Source of the DNA: Rhizobacter sp. OV335
GTDB lineage: Bacteria; Pseudomonadota; Gammaproteobacteria; Burkholderiales; Burkholderiaceae_C
Direction: 5' to 3'
DNA: 64,000 bases
Assembly: GCF_900142965.1 (NCBI RefSeq)
Contig: NZ_FRCQ01000022.1
Location: 62,001-126,000 of the forward strand
Both the position numbers and the translations under genes were made by a program. The number at the start of each line of letters is the position of its first letter. The first letter of the stretch is position 1. Under the pieces are notes generated by a model. The model worked only from the letters and a program-made list of their open reading frames with translations. It was not told where the DNA came from and did not search any database. Below are positions 51,358 through 61,329 of the stretch, piece after piece.

Positions 51358-52527
51358 ATGAAGATCCTCTGGTTCATCCCCACCCACGGCGATTCGCGCT
51401 ACCTCGGCACCAGCAAGGGCGCGCGGGCCGCGACCTTCGACTACTTCAAGCAGGTCGCGATCGCGGCCGACAGCCTCGGCTATGAAGGCGTGCTGCTGCC
51501 GACCGGCCGCTCCTGCGAAGACTCGTGGGTGCTGGCCGCGAGCCTGATCGACGCGACGCGGCGCCTGAAGTTCCTGGTCGCGCTGCGGCCGGGGCTGGTG
51601 CAGCCGGTGCAGTCGGCGCGCATGGCCGCCACCTTCGACCGCCTCTCGGGTGGCCGCCTGCTGGTCAACCTGGTGACCGGCGGCGATGCCGAAGAGCTGG
51701 AGGGCGACGGCCTGTTCCTGCCGCACGCGCAGCGCTACGAGCTGTCGCGCGAGTTCCTGACGATCTGGCGCGACGTGCTCGCGAAGAGCCACGACAACGA
51801 AGGCGTCAGCTTCGACGGCGAACACCTGCGCGTGAAGGGCGGCAAGGTGCTGTACCCGCCGATCAACAAGCCCTACCCGCCGATCTTCTTCGGCGGCTCG
51901 TCGGAAGAGGCGCACGAGCTCGCCGCGCAGCAGCTGGACACCTACCTGACCTGGGGCGAGCCGCCCGAGGCCGTCGCGACCAAGGTGGCCGACATCCGCC
52001 AGCGCGCCGCGAAGTACGGCCGCACGCTGGAGTTCGGCATCCGCCTGCACGTGATCGTGCGCGAGACCGAAGACGAAGCCTGGCGCGCCGCGGCCGAACT
52101 GGTGTCGCACCTCGACGAAGAAACCGTCGCGCGCGCGCAGCAGAAGTTCGCGCAGATGGATTCGGTCGGCCAGCGCCGCATGGCCGAGCTGAACAAGGGA
52201 AAGTTCAACCCGAAGAACGTGCGCGAGGGGCTGGAGGTGGCGCCGAACCTGTGGGCCGGCGTCGGCCTGGTGCGCGGCGGGGCCGGCACCGCGCTGGTGG
52301 GCGACCCGCAGCAGGTGGCCGACCGCATCAAGGAGTACGCGGCGCTCGGGCTGGAGTACTTCATCCTGAGCGGCTACCCGCACCTCGAAGAAGCGCACCG
52401 CTTCGCCGAGCTGGTGTTCCCGCTACTGCCGATCAACCTGCGCGAACGCCTGGCCGGCCAGGTGCTGACCGGCCCGTTCGGCGAGGTCGTCGCCAATACC
52501 TACGTGCCCAAGGTTTCGCAGAGCTGA
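51358..52527 (+). CDS. ssuD: FMNH2-dependent alkanesulfonate monooxygenase SsuD
   Basis: 389 residues, the usual SsuD size. [18 protein letters not shown] opens the family; [52 protein letters not shown] and [13 protein letters not shown] follow. Releases sulfite from C2 and longer alkanesulfonates with SsuE-made FMNH2. Seven bases after the second ssuA. Confidence 0.95.
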   Translation: MKILWFIPTHGDSRYLGTSKGARAATFDYFKQVAIAADSLGYEGVLLPTGRSCEDSWVLAASLIDATRRLKFLVALRPGLVQPVQSARMAATFDRLSGGRLLVNLVTGGDAEELEGDGLFLPHAQRYELSREFLTIWRDVLAKSHDNEGVSFDGEHLRVKGGKVLYPPINKPYPPIFFGGSSEEAHELAAQQLDTYLTWGEPPEAVATKVADIRQRAAKYGRTLEFGIRLHVIVRETEDEAWRAAAELVSHLDEETVARAQQKFAQMDSVGQRRMAELNKGKFNPKNVREGLEVAPNLWAGVGLVRGGAGTALVGDPQQVADRIKEYAALGLEYFILSGYPHLEEAHRFAELVFPLLPINLRERLAGQVLTGPFGEVVANTYVPKVSQS

Positions 52528-52529
52528 AC

Positions 52530-52940
52530 ATGCCCGACTTCCGCAGCGTCGACCACGTGCAGTTGCCCATCCCCCTCGGTGGCGCCGCGCGGGCCCGCGC
52601 GTTCTACGAGGACGCGCTCGGCCTGCGCGAGGTGCGCGACCCCGAGCTCGACCGCCCCGGCACGCTGCGCTACTCGCTCGGCTGGCAGCGGCTGGACCTG
52701 ACCGAGGGCCACTACACCGGCGTCGCGCCGCAGGCGCACCTGGCGCTGCGTGTCGGCGACCTCGACGCCATCGTGTTCCGCCTGCAGCGCGCCGGCATCC
52801 GCGTCGATGAGGCGCCGCTGTTCGATGCGAGCCGGGCCTATGTCGAAGACCCGTTCGGCAACCGCCTCGAACTGATCGAGCCCCACCCCCCCGATGCCGA
52901 GACGCAGCACCATGTCACCGACATCCAGATCGCGGTCTAG
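52530..52940 (+). CDS. VOC/glyoxalase-family protein in the ssu operon
   Basis: 136 residues, two bases after ssuD. FRSVDHVQLPIPLGGAARARAFYEDALGLREV and YVEDPFGNRLELIEP show a vicinal-oxygen-chelate domain with metal-ligand His and Glu. Role in sulfonate use is unknown; it might handle an aldehyde product or be an accessory dioxygenase. The end overlaps the ssuC start. Confidence 0.88.
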   Translation: MPDFRSVDHVQLPIPLGGAARARAFYEDALGLREVRDPELDRPGTLRYSLGWQRLDLTEGHYTGVAPQAHLALRVGDLDAIVFRLQRAGIRVDEAPLFDASRAYVEDPFGNRLELIEPHPPDAETQHHVTDIQIAV

Positions 52941-53718
52941 TTCGACCTTCATTGCCGTGCGCCGGCGCCTTGCGCCGTGGCTGCTGCCGGTGGCGGTGCT
53001 GCTCGCCTGGGAGCTGTCGTCGCGCAGCGGCTGGCTGTCCACGCGCGTGCTGCCGGAGCCGCTGGCCGTCGTGAAGGCTTTCTGGGCGCTGCTGTTGTCC
53101 GGCGAAATGGCGCAGCACGTGGCCACCAGCACCGGGCGCGCGCTGGCGGGCTTCGCGATCGGCGGCGGGCTCGGCCTGGTGCTGGGGCTCGCGACCGGCT
53201 CGTGGCGCGTGGCCGAGACGCTGCTCGACTCGACGCTGCAGATGGTGCGCAACATCCCGACGCTGGCGCTGATCCCGCTGGTGATCCTTTGGTTCGGCAT
53301 CGAGGAATCGGCCAAGCTGTTCCTGGTGTCGCTCGGCGTCTTCTTCCCGGTCTACATCAACACTTTCCACGGCATCCGCTCGGTCGACAAGGGGCTGATC
53401 GAGATGGCGCGCAGCTACGGGCTGTCGGGCTGGCCGTTGTACCGGCACGTGATCCTGCCGGGCGCGTTGCCGTCGATCCTGGTCGGCGTGCGCTTCTCGC
53501 TCGGCTTCATGTGGGTGATCCTGATCGTCGCCGAGACGATCTCGGCGCAGGCCGGCATCGGCTACATGACGATGAACGCCCGCGAGTTCCTGCAGACCGA
53601 CGTGGTGCTGGTCGGCATCCTGCTGTATGCGCTGCTCGGCAAGCTGGCGGATGTGCTGGCCAAGGGGCTCGAGCGCTGGTGGCTGCGCTGGAACCCGGCC
53701 TACCAGGTGGCGAAATGA
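52912..53718 (+). CDS. ssuC: Sulfonate ABC transporter permease SsuC
   Basis: 268 residues from ATG 52912 (ATG 52894 possible), inside the VOC gene's end. Six membrane helices; [38 protein letters not shown] and [29 protein letters not shown] are typical SsuC. Stop overlaps the ssuB start. Confidence 0.93.
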   Translation: MSPTSRSRSSSTFIAVRRRLAPWLLPVAVLLAWELSSRSGWLSTRVLPEPLAVVKAFWALLLSGEMAQHVATSTGRALAGFAIGGGLGLVLGLATGSWRVAETLLDSTLQMVRNIPTLALIPLVILWFGIEESAKLFLVSLGVFFPVYINTFHGIRSVDKGLIEMARSYGLSGWPLYRHVILPGALPSILVGVRFSLGFMWVILIVAETISAQAGIGYMTMNAREFLQTDVVLVGILLYALLGKLADVLAKGLERWWLRWNPAYQVAK

Positions 53719-54617
53719 TGTTCAAGAGGATGGCGATGTTGCCCTCGCAGATCGAGTTGCAGAGCATGGCGTTTGCCGGCGAGTCGGCCGGCGATGTGAT
53801 CCTGCGCGAGTCGAGTGCCGCAACGCCGCGTCGCAGCGCGCCGGCAGGCATCGGCTTGCAGGTGAGCGGCTTGTCGAAGCGCTTCGGCGAGCGCGAGGTG
53901 CTGTCCGGCATCGACCTGCGCGTCGAGCCGGGCGAGTTCGTCGCCATCGTCGGCCGCAGCGGTTGCGGCAAGAGCACGCTGCTGCGGCTGGTGGCCGGGT
54001 TGGAGGACGCAAGTGCCGGGGCGCTGAGCCTCGACGGCGCACCGCTGGCGCAGCACAAGAGCGACCTGCGCTTCATGTTCCAGGATGCGCGGCTGCTGCC
54101 GTGGAAGCGGGTGATCGACAACATCGCGCTCGGCCTGGATGCGGCCGATGCGCGCGAGCGGGCGCTGGAAGCGCTGGCGCAGGTCGGCCTGGCCGATCGC
54201 GCGAACGACTGGCCGGCGGTGCTGTCGGGCGGTCAGCGGCAGCGGGTCGCATTGGCGCGCGCGCTGGTGCATGCGCCGCGCCTGCTGCTGCTCGACGAAC
54301 CGCTCGGCGCGCTGGATGCGCTGACGCGCATCGAGATGCAGTCGCTGATCGAATCGCTGTGGAAGCGGCACGGCTTCACCGCGCTGCTGGTGACGCACGA
54401 CGTGTCCGAGGCGGTCGCGCTGGCCGACCGGGTGCTGCTGATCGAGGATCACCAGGTGGCGCTGGACGAACGCATCGCGCTGCCGCGGCCACGCTCGCGT
54501 GGCAATGCGGCGTTCGCGGCGCTGGAGGAGCGGGTGCTGCAGCGGGTGTTGCAGACGCCGGGCAGCGAGGTGCCGGAGCCGTTGCCGTCGCTCGCCGATT
54601 GGCGTTTTTCCGTCTGA
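53715..54617 (+). CDS. ssuB: Sulfonate ABC transporter ATP-binding protein SsuB
   Basis: 300 residues from the first ATG of ATGATG overlapping ssuC. A 45-residue N-terminal extension precedes the domain: Walker [10 protein letters not shown] at 80-88, [50 protein letters not shown]. Closes the ssu operon. Confidence 0.93.
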   Translation: MMFKRMAMLPSQIELQSMAFAGESAGDVILRESSAATPRRSAPAGIGLQVSGLSKRFGEREVLSGIDLRVEPGEFVAIVGRSGCGKSTLLRLVAGLEDASAGALSLDGAPLAQHKSDLRFMFQDARLLPWKRVIDNIALGLDAADARERALEALAQVGLADRANDWPAVLSGGQRQRVALARALVHAPRLLLLDEPLGALDALTRIEMQSLIESLWKRHGFTALLVTHDVSEAVALADRVLLIEDHQVALDERIALPRPRSRGNAAFAALEERVLQRVLQTPGSEVPEPLPSLADWRFSV

Positions 54618-54619
54618 GA

Positions 54620-54645
54620 CCCGGATTGGCACCTGGCTCACGGGC
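54620..54645. repeat. Degraded copy of the CCCGGATTGGC repeat after ssuB
   Basis: ACCCGGATTGGCACCTGGCTCACGGG resembles the right arm of the 35232 palindrome with several changes, and begins just after the ssuB stop. No partner arm is seen. Confidence 0.5.
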
Positions 54646-54673
54646 CTTCGCGACTCGCGGCACACTGGCGGCC

Positions 54674-55030
54674 ATGTCCGCCACCGAGCCCCTCCTCGTC
54701 GCCTGCCTCTGCGCTGCCTGGTGCGGTACCTGCCGCGACTACGAACCGCTGTTCGACAGCCTGCGCGCCGAGCACCCCGGTGCGCAGTTCGCCTGGGTCG
54801 ACATCGAGGACAACGACGAGGTGCTCGGCCCGATCGACGTCGAGAACTTCCCGACGCTGCTGATCGCCCGCGGCGACCGGCCGCTGTTCTTCGGCACCGT
54901 GTTGCCGCATCTGCAGACGCTGTCGCGCCTGGTGCAGAGCGCCACCGAGGGCAACCTGCCCGGCGTGCGCGAAATGGGCCTCGAGGGCATGCCGGCCCGG
55001 ATCCGCGCGCTTCAAGTCGACAGCGCCTAA
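54674..55030 (+). CDS. Small cytoplasmic thioredoxin-like protein
   Basis: 118 residues with the redox motif CAAWCGTCRDYEP (Cys17, Cys20) and the cis-Pro strand NFPTLLIARGDRPLFFG. No signal peptide. It sits 57 bases after ssuB, beyond a degraded copy of the CCCGGATTGGC repeat, and 110 bases before the first sulfate-binding protein. It may supply reducing power for sulfate reduction, which is an inference from position. Confidence 0.88.
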   Translation: MSATEPLLVACLCAAWCGTCRDYEPLFDSLRAEHPGAQFAWVDIEDNDEVLGPIDVENFPTLLIARGDRPLFFGTVLPHLQTLSRLVQSATEGNLPGVREMGLEGMPARIRALQVDSA

Positions 55031-55042
55031 GCCAGAAAGCGC

Positions 55043-55094
55043 ATAAGAACGGAAGTTTTGATTCGTTCCGCGAACTAGGGCGGCTGCCTACCAT
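55043..55094 (+). promoter_or_regulatory. Sulfur-regulon promoter of the first sulfate-binding protein gene
   Basis: ATAAG (55043-55047), 14 bases, TTCGTT (55062-55067), 21 bases, TACCAT (55089-55094). The start codon is 45 bases past the -10, the same distance as at 56243. Confidence 0.7.
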
Positions 55095-55139
55095 CTGCAT
55101 CCTCCCCGCGGCTTCGTGCCGCCCACCCAGGACGATTTC

Positions 55140-56150
55140 ATGACGACGGCTCGCTTCATCCGCCATTCGCTGCTCTCCCTCGCGCTGGCCGCCACGGCGG
55201 GCGTCGCGCTCGCCAAGGACATCACGCTGCTCAACGTGTCCTACGACCCGACGCGCGAGCTCTACCAGGAATACAACACCGCCTTCAGCAAGTACTGGAA
55301 GGCCAAGACCGGCGACAACGTGACGATCAAGGCCTCGCACGGCGGCTCGGGCAAGCAGGCCCGCTCGGTGATCGACGGCATCGATGCCGACGTGGTCACG
55401 CTGGCCCTCGCCTACGACATCGACGAGATCGCCGAACGCGCCAAGCTGCTGCCCACCGACTGGCAGAAGCGCCTGCAGCACAACAGCACGCCGTACAGCT
55501 CCACCTACATCTTCCTGGTGCGCAAGGGCAACCCGAAGGGCATCAAGAACTGGGACGACCTCGTCAAGCCCGGTGTCTCGGTGATCACCGCGAACCCGAA
55601 GACCTCGGGCGGCGCGCGCTGGGGCTACCTGGCCGCCTATGGCTTCGAGCTGAAGCGCAACGGCAACAACGACGCGAAGGCCCGCGAGTTCATCTCGAAG
55701 GTCTACAAGAACGTGCCGGTGCTCGATTCGGGCGCGCGCGGCGCCACGGTGACCTTCGCCGAGCGCGGCATCGGCGACGTGCTGCTGGCCTGGGAGAACG
55801 AGGCCTACCTGTCGCTGAAGGAATTCGGCGCCGACAAGTTCGACGTGGTCTACCCGCCCACCAGCATCCTGGCCGAGCCGCCGGTGTCGGTGGTCGACAA
55901 GGTGGTCGACAAGCGCGGCACCCGCGACGTGGCCCAGGCCTACCTCGAATACCTCTACACGCCGGCAGGCCAGGAGATCGCGGCCCGCAACTTCTATCGG
56001 CCGATCGACCCGAAGGTCGCCGCCAAGTACGAGAAGCAGTTCCCGAAGCTGAACCTGTTCACGATCGACGAGGTGTTCGGCGGCTGGACCAAGGCCCAGA
56101 AGACCCACTTTGCCGACGGCGGGGTGTTCGATCAGATTTACTCGAAGTAA
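55140..56150 (+). CDS. sbp: Periplasmic sulfate-binding protein (first copy)
   Basis: 336 residues, signal peptide ending GVALA-K. Sbp/CysP signatures: [52 protein letters not shown], and [20 protein letters not shown]. Delivers sulfate or thiosulfate to CysTWA. Has its own promoter and is followed by a second gene with its own. Confidence 0.93.
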   Translation: MTTARFIRHSLLSLALAATAGVALAKDITLLNVSYDPTRELYQEYNTAFSKYWKAKTGDNVTIKASHGGSGKQARSVIDGIDADVVTLALAYDIDEIAERAKLLPTDWQKRLQHNSTPYSSTYIFLVRKGNPKGIKNWDDLVKPGVSVITANPKTSGGARWGYLAAYGFELKRNGNNDAKAREFISKVYKNVPVLDSGARGATVTFAERGIGDVLLAWENEAYLSLKEFGADKFDVVYPPTSILAEPPVSVVDKVVDKRGTRDVAQAYLEYLYTPAGQEIAARNFYRPIDPKVAAKYEKQFPKLNLFTIDEVFGGWTKAQKTHFADGGVFDQIYSK

Positions 56151-56242
56151 TTCGAGAGCTGAACGGAAAGTAAGCGCAGGCTTCAAACCACAGCGGCAGG
56201 CGCCTCGGCGCACTGCCGCTGAGCCGCTTGTGCGAAAAACTC

Positions 56243-56294
56243 ATAAGGATTCGACGATTGAGTCGTTCGCTGTCGCCATGTCCGTCCGTAACAT
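56243..56294 (+). promoter_or_regulatory. Sulfur-regulon promoter of the second sulfate-binding protein gene
   Basis: ATAAG (56243-56247), 14 bases, GTCGTT (56262-56267), 21 bases, TAACAT (56289-56294). The best -10 of the set after the ssu one, and in a visibly AT-richer stretch. Confidence 0.68.
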
Positions 56295-56340
56295 CGGCGC
56301 TCCCATTTGCCTGGGCCGCGTCGTTGGCGGCTGAACCACC

Positions 56341-57369
56341 ATGTCCACCCGCCTCCTGGCCGCGCGCCGCGCCCTCCTGTTGTCCTGCGTCGGCGCTGCC
56401 GCGCTGCTCGCGTTCTCGCCCGCCCAGGCGGCTGGCCCGACGCTGCTGAACGTCAGCTACGACGTCGCGCGCGAGTTCTTCAAGGAGATCAACCCGGCGT
56501 TCCAGAAGTCCTGGAAGGCGTCGACCGGCGAAGACCTCGCGATCAACCAGTCGCACGGCGGCTCCAGCAAGCAGGCGCGTGCGGTGCTCGACGGGCTCGA
56601 GGCCGACGTGGTGACGATGAACCAGTCGAGCGACATCGACGTGCTGGCCACCCGCGGCAAGCTGCTGCCCGAAGACTGGGCCAAGCGCCTGCCGAACAAC
56701 GCGGCGCCGACCACCTCGGTCACCGTGATCCTGGTGCGCAAGGGCAACCCGAAGGCCATCAAGGACTGGGGCGACCTGGCGAAGCCGGGCACCAGCGTCG
56801 TGATCCCGAACCCGAAGATCACCGGCAACGGCCGCTACAGCTACGTGGCCGCCTGGGGCTCGGTGATCAAGGCCGGCGGCACGCCGGCGCAGGCCCGCGA
56901 ACTGGTGCAGAAGATCTTCGCGAACGTGCCGGTGTTCGACGGCGGCGGTCGCGCCGCGACGACGACCTTCGCGCAGCGCAACATCGGCGACGCGCTCGCG
57001 ACCTTCGAATCGGAAGTGAACCTGATCAAGGAAGAGTTCGGCGACAACTTCGAGGTGGTCTATCCGAAGTCGACGATCCTGGCCGAGAACCCGGTGGCGG
57101 TGGTCGAGAAGGTGGCCGACAAGAAGGGCACCCGCAAGCAGGCCGAGGCCTACCTGAAGTTCCTGTGGACCGACGAGGCGCAGGAGATCGCAGCCAAGCA
57201 CCAGCTGCGCCCGCGCAATGCGGCCATCCTGGCCAAGTACGGCAAGGATTTCCCGAAGGTCAACACCTTCACGATCGACGAGGTCTTCGGCGGCTGGACC
57301 AAGGCGCAGAAGGAGCATTTCGACGACGGCGCGATCTACGACCAGATCCTCGCCGCCGCGAAGAAGTAA
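56341..57369 (+). CDS. Periplasmic sulfate-binding protein (second copy)
   Basis: 342 residues, a paralogue of the preceding protein: LLNVSYDVAREFFKEINPAF, QSHGGSSKQARAVLDGLEADVVTMNQSSDID and [20 protein letters not shown]. Signal peptide ending PAQA-A. It directly precedes cysT. One copy may favour thiosulfate or another oxyanion; the sequence does not say which. Confidence 0.93.
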   Translation: MSTRLLAARRALLLSCVGAAALLAFSPAQAAGPTLLNVSYDVAREFFKEINPAFQKSWKASTGEDLAINQSHGGSSKQARAVLDGLEADVVTMNQSSDIDVLATRGKLLPEDWAKRLPNNAAPTTSVTVILVRKGNPKAIKDWGDLAKPGTSVVIPNPKITGNGRYSYVAAWGSVIKAGGTPAQARELVQKIFANVPVFDGGGRAATTTFAQRNIGDALATFESEVNLIKEEFGDNFEVVYPKSTILAENPVAVVEKVADKKGTRKQAEAYLKFLWTDEAQEIAAKHQLRPRNAAILAKYGKDFPKVNTFTIDEVFGGWTKAQKEHFDDGAIYDQILAAAKK

Positions 57370-57378
57370 GCGCCGCCC

Positions 57379-58212
57379 GTGCTGTTCACCCGCACCCTGC
57401 TGAAGCGGCACAGCGTGCTGCCCGGCTTCGACCTGGCGCTCGGCTTCACGCTGCTGTACCTGAGCTTCATCGTGCTGCTGCCGCTGTCGGCGGCCTTCCT
57501 GAAGACGGCCACGATGACCTGGCCGGCGTTCTGGGACGCCGTCACCTCGCCGCGCGTGCTCGCGTCGTACCGGCTCACCTTCGGCGCGTCGTTCGCCGCC
57601 GCGCTGATGAACGCGGTGTTCGGGCTAGTCGTCGCGTGGGTGCTGGTGCGCTACGAGTTTCCGTTCAAGCGATTGGTCGATGCGCTGGTCGACCTGCCGT
57701 TCGCGCTGCCGACCGCGGTGGCCGGCATCGCGTTGACCGCGCTGTACGCGCAGAACGGCTGGATCGGCCGCTACCTGCCGTTCAAGGTCAGCTTCACGCC
57801 GCTCGGCGTGTTCGTCGCGCTGACCTTCATCGGCCTGCCCTTCGTCGTGCGCACGCTGCAGCCGGTGCTCGAAGACCTGCACAAGGAAATCGAGGAGGCC
57901 GCAGCCACGCTCGGCGCGTCGCGGCTGCAGACCTTCACGAAGGTGATCTTCCCGATCATCTCGCCGGCCCTGCTCACCGGCTTCGCGCTCGCGTTCGCGC
58001 GGGCGCTCGGTGAATACGGCTCGGTGATCTTCATCGCCGGCAACATGCCGCTGATCAGCGAGATCACGCCGCTGCTGATCATCACGAAGCTCGAGCAGTA
58101 CGACTACACCGGCGCCACCGCGATCGCGGTCGTGATGCTGGTCAGCGCGTTCGCGCTGCTGCTGGCGATCAATGGGCTGCAGGCCTGGACCCGCGCAAGG
58201 CAAGGCCGATGA
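57379..58212 (+). CDS. cysT: Sulfate ABC transporter permease CysT
   Basis: 277 residues from GTG 57379, nine bases after the binding protein. [30 protein letters not shown] is the CysT start; [20 protein letters not shown] and [30 protein letters not shown] carry the coupling loop. About six membrane helices. Overlaps cysW. Confidence 0.94.
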   Translation: MLFTRTLLKRHSVLPGFDLALGFTLLYLSFIVLLPLSAAFLKTATMTWPAFWDAVTSPRVLASYRLTFGASFAAALMNAVFGLVVAWVLVRYEFPFKRLVDALVDLPFALPTAVAGIALTALYAQNGWIGRYLPFKVSFTPLGVFVALTFIGLPFVVRTLQPVLEDLHKEIEEAAATLGASRLQTFTKVIFPIISPALLTGFALAFARALGEYGSVIFIAGNMPLISEITPLLIITKLEQYDYTGATAIAVVMLVSAFALLLAINGLQAWTRARQGR

Positions 58213-59111
58213 ACACTGCCACCGTTCCCCGCAACGCCGCGAGCCCGGCCGTGAGCCCGCGCCACCTGCCATCGGCCACCACCGAGCCCGCGTGGGTCAA
58301 GTGGACGCTGATCGGCATCGCGCTCGCGTTCCTGACGCTGTTCCTGTTCGTGCCGCTCGCGATCGTGTTCGCCGAGGCGTTCAAGAAGGGCGTCGGCGTT
58401 TACCTCGCGGCCATCACCGACCCCGATGCGCTGTCGGCGATCAAGCTGACCTTCATCGCGGCGGCCATCTCGGTGCCGATGAACCTGGTGTTCGGCATCG
58501 CCGCCGCGTGGTGCATCGCGAAGTTCGAGTTCCGCGGCAAGAACGTGCTGCTGACGCTGATCGACCTGCCGTTCTCGGTCAGCCCGGTGATCTCCGGCCT
58601 GATCTACGTGCTGATCTTCGGTCTGCAGGGCTGGTGGGGCGAGTGGCTGCGCGACCACGACCTGAAGGTCATCTTCGCGGTGCCGGGCATCGTGCTCGCA
58701 ACCGTGTTCGTGACCTTCCCGTTCGTCGCGCGCGAGCTGATCCCGCTGATGCAGGCGCAGGGCACCGAGCAGGAAGAAGCGGCCCGCGTGCTGGGCGCCA
58801 ACGGCTGGCAGATCTTCCGGCGCATCACGCTGCCGAACGTCAAGTGGGCGCTGCTGTACGGCGTGATCCTGTGCAATGCGCGTGCGATGGGCGAGTTCGG
58901 CGCCGTCAGCGTCGTGTCGGGCCACATCCGCGGGCAGACCAACACGATGCCGCTGCACATCGAGATCCTCTACAACGAATACCAGTTCGCGGCGGCGTTT
59001 GCGGTGGCGTCGCTGCTGGCCGGGCTCGCGCTCGTCACGCTGGTGTTGAAGTACCTGGTCGAGCGCCGCGTGCGCGCGCAGAAGAAGTCGGCCGAAGGCC
59101 GCTCGGAATGA
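58209..59111 (+). CDS. cysW: Sulfate ABC transporter permease CysW
   Basis: 300 residues in an ATGA overlap with cys[55 protein letters not shown] and [31 protein letters not shown] are CysW hallmarks. Partner of CysT. Confidence 0.95.
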   Translation: MNTATVPRNAASPAVSPRHLPSATTEPAWVKWTLIGIALAFLTLFLFVPLAIVFAEAFKKGVGVYLAAITDPDALSAIKLTFIAAAISVPMNLVFGIAAAWCIAKFEFRGKNVLLTLIDLPFSVSPVISGLIYVLIFGLQGWWGEWLRDHDLKVIFAVPGIVLATVFVTFPFVARELIPLMQAQGTEQEEAARVLGANGWQIFRRITLPNVKWALLYGVILCNARAMGEFGAVSVVSGHIRGQTNTMPLHIEILYNEYQFAAAFAVASLLAGLALVTLVLKYLVERRVRAQKKSAEGRSE

Positions 59112-59121
59112 GGTTTCCAGA

Positions 59122-60177
59122 ATGAGCATCGAAGTCCGCAACCTGAAGAAGAGCTTCGGCAAGACCGTCGTCTGCGACAACCTGAACCTGGACATCCCGG
59201 CCGGCGAGCTGGTCGCGCTGCTCGGGCCGTCGGGCTCGGGCAAGACCTCGCTGCTGCGCATCATCGCGGGGCTGGAGGTGCCCGACAGCGGCACCGTGCT
59301 GTTCCACGGCGAGGACGCGACGAACACCGACGTGCGCGAGCGCCAGGTGGGTTTCGTGTTCCAGCACTACGCGCTGTTCGGCCACATGACGATCTTCGAG
59401 AACGTCGCGTTCGGGCTGCGCGTGCGGCCGAAGGCGACGCGGCCGAGCGATGCCGAGATCAAGGCCAAGGTGACCGACCTGTTGAAGCTGGTGCAGCTCG
59501 ACTGGATCGCCGACCGCTACCCGCACCAGCTGTCGGGCGGGCAGCGCCAGCGCATCGCGCTCGCACGCGCGCTGGCGGTGGAACCGAAGGTGCTGCTGCT
59601 GGACGAGCCGTTCGGCGCGCTCGATGCCAAGGTGCGCAAGGAGCTGCGCCGCTGGCTGCGCCGGCTGCACGACGAGATGCACGTGACCAGCGTGTTCGTC
59701 ACGCACGACCAGGAAGAGGCGATGGAGGTGGCCGACCGCATCGTCGTGATGAACCAGGGCCGCATCGAGCAGGACGGACCGCCGGACGAGGTGTATGACC
59801 ACCCGGCCAGCCCGTTCGTGCTGCAGTTCCTCGGCGACGTGAACCTGTTCCACGGGCGCTTCGGGCGCAGCGGCGCGGGCACCGCGGCCGAGGACGTGAG
59901 CTACGTGCGGCCGCACGAGCTGCAGATTCTCGGCAGCGCCGAGGAGGGCACGCTGGAGGTGACGCTGTCGCAGGCGCTGACGGTCGGGCCGAACACGCGG
60001 CTGGAGTTCAAGCGTGCGGACGACGGCAGCTATGTGGACGTGGAGCTGCCGCGTTCGGAATACCAGGGGCTGCGCGAGAAGCTGCAGCTGGCGACCGGTT
60101 CGCGCGTGCATCTGAAGCCGCGGCGGGTGCAGCGGTTCGCGAATGACGAGTTGCCGGATCCGGCGGCGATGATCTGA
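59122..60177 (+). CDS. cysA: Sulfate ABC transporter ATP-binding protein CysA
   Basis: 351 residues. [20 protein letters not shown] start, Walker A GPSGSGKT at 35-42, [60 protein letters not shown], and a C-terminal TOBE-like domain with YVRPHELQI. Last gene of the sulfate transporter unit. Confidence 0.95.
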   Translation: MSIEVRNLKKSFGKTVVCDNLNLDIPAGELVALLGPSGSGKTSLLRIIAGLEVPDSGTVLFHGEDATNTDVRERQVGFVFQHYALFGHMTIFENVAFGLRVRPKATRPSDAEIKAKVTDLLKLVQLDWIADRYPHQLSGGQRQRIALARALAVEPKVLLLDEPFGALDAKVRKELRRWLRRLHDEMHVTSVFVTHDQEEAMEVADRIVVMNQGRIEQDGPPDEVYDHPASPFVLQFLGDVNLFHGRFGRSGAGTAAEDVSYVRPHELQILGSAEEGTLEVTLSQALTVGPNTRLEFKRADDGSYVDVELPRSEYQGLREKLQLATGSRVHLKPRRVQRFANDELPDPAAMI

Positions 60178-60181
60178 GGAT

Positions 60182-60260
60182 TGCGCTGGGCTTCGACAGG
60201 AGAAAACCGTTCGCCCTGAGCTTGTCGAAGGGTCGGGCTGAGCCTGTCGAAGCCAGCGCA
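60182..60260. repeat. TTCGACAGGCTCAG-type repeat (copy 3) between convergent cysA and regulator genes
   Basis: Outer arms TGCGCTGGGCTTCGACAGG (60182-60200) and CCTGTCGAAGCCAGCGCA (60243-60260) pair almost fully, with two inner CTGAGC-TGTCGAAG units between. The resulting hairpin could end transcription from both sides although no T-run is present. Confidence 0.82.
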
Positions 60261-60274
60261 GTCAACGAGCCTGG

Positions 60275-61213
60275 CTACTCCTCGACCGCTTCCCCGTTCA
60301 ACGACCGCTCCACCGTCTCGCGCGTCAACGTCGGCGCGAACGCCTCGATGAACGAGTAGACATACCCCCGCAGCCACGTGCCACGCCGCACCGCGAGCCG
60401 CGTCAGGTTCACCGCGAACAGATCCCGCGCATCGATCGCGCGCAGTTGCCGGTCGCGTTCCGAATCGAACGCGATCGACGCGACGATGCCCACGCCCATG
60501 CCGAGTTCGGCATAGGTCTTGATCACGTCGGCGTCCATCGCGGTCAGCACGACGCTCGGCTTCAGCCCCTCGGCGGCGAAGGCCTCGTCGATGTGGGTGC
60601 GGCCGGTGTAGCCGACGTCGTAGGTGATGATCGGGTAGCGCGCGAGGCGCTGCAGCGTCAGCGGCCCCTCCTGCTTCAGCAGGTCGTGGCCGATCGGCAC
60701 CACCACGCTGTGCGTCCAGCGGTAGCACGGCAGCGCGACCAGCTGCTCGTAGCTGGCCAGCGCCTCGGTCGCGATGCCGATGTCGGCCTCGCCCGACAGC
60801 AGCATCTCGGCCACCTGCTTCGGCGAGCCCTGGTGCAGGTTCAGCGTGACCTGCGGGTAGAGCTGGCGGAAGTCGCGCACGACGGCCGGCAGCGCATAGC
60901 GGGCCTGCGAATGGGTGGCCGCGATCGACAGCCGGCCGCTGGTCTGCGCGCTGAATTCATCGCCGGCGCGGCGCAGGTTCTCGGCGTCCAGCAGCAGCCG
61001 CTCGACGATCGGCAGCACCGCCTCGCCGGGCGGCGTCAGGCCGGTGAGCCGCTTGCCGGCGCGCACGAAGATCTCGATGCCGAGTTCGTCCTCGAGTTCG
61101 CGGATCTGCCGGCTGATGCCGGGCTGGGACGTGTGGAGCACCGCGGCAACCTCGGTCAGGTTGAAGCCGCAGCGGACGGTCTCGCGGACAGACCGCAGTT
61201 GCTGGAAATTCAT
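60275..61213 (-). CDS. cysB: LysR-type sulfur regulator, CysB/Cbl family
   Basis: 312 residues; ATG at 61213. MNFQQLRSVRETVRCGFNLTEVAAVLHTSQPGISRQIRELE is the CysB/Cbl helix-turn-helix, and the effector domain has ATHSQARYALPAVV, LHQGSPKQVAEMLLSGEADIGIATEAL and YDVGYTGRTHIDEAF, the CysB sulfate/acetylserine pocket. It activates sulfur genes under starvation. CysB, Cbl and SsuR cannot be separated here. A promoter of the regulon lies upstream of its own gene. Confidence 0.92.
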   Translation of the reverse strand: MNFQQLRSVRETVRCGFNLTEVAAVLHTSQPGISRQIRELEDELGIEIFVRAGKRLTGLTPPGEAVLPIVERLLLDAENLRRAGDEFSAQTSGRLSIAATHSQARYALPAVVRDFRQLYPQVTLNLHQGSPKQVAEMLLSGEADIGIATEALASYEQLVALPCYRWTHSVVVPIGHDLLKQEGPLTLQRLARYPIITYDVGYTGRTHIDEAFAAEGLKPSVVLTAMDADVIKTYAELGMGVGIVASIAFDSERDRQLRAIDARDLFAVNLTRLAVRRGTWLRGYVYSFIEAFAPTLTRETVERSLNGEAVEE

Positions 61214-61266
61214 TCGCGTGGGCGCGGCCGCGGGGGTGGCGCGGCATGCGCATGAGGAGGTGCGTG

Positions 61267-61318
61267 ATTCTGCTGAGCGCACCGGCCTCCTACAACGAAT
61301 GATTCCTTATGACCATAT
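61267..61318 (-). promoter_or_regulatory. Sulfur-regulon-type promoter of the CysB-like regulator gene
   Basis: On the minus strand: ATATG, 14 bases, TTCGTT (61299-61294), 21 bases, CAGAAT (61272-61267). The ATG is 53 bases past the -10. LysR regulators often bind and repress their own promoter, so this site may serve autoregulation. Confidence 0.6.
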
Positions 61319-61329
61319 TCGCGTGGGGA

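Noticed and set aside
53700-56213. 837-codon open frame on the minus strand
   Set aside because: Antisense to ssuB, the thioredoxin-like gene and sbp; no motif and no start signal.
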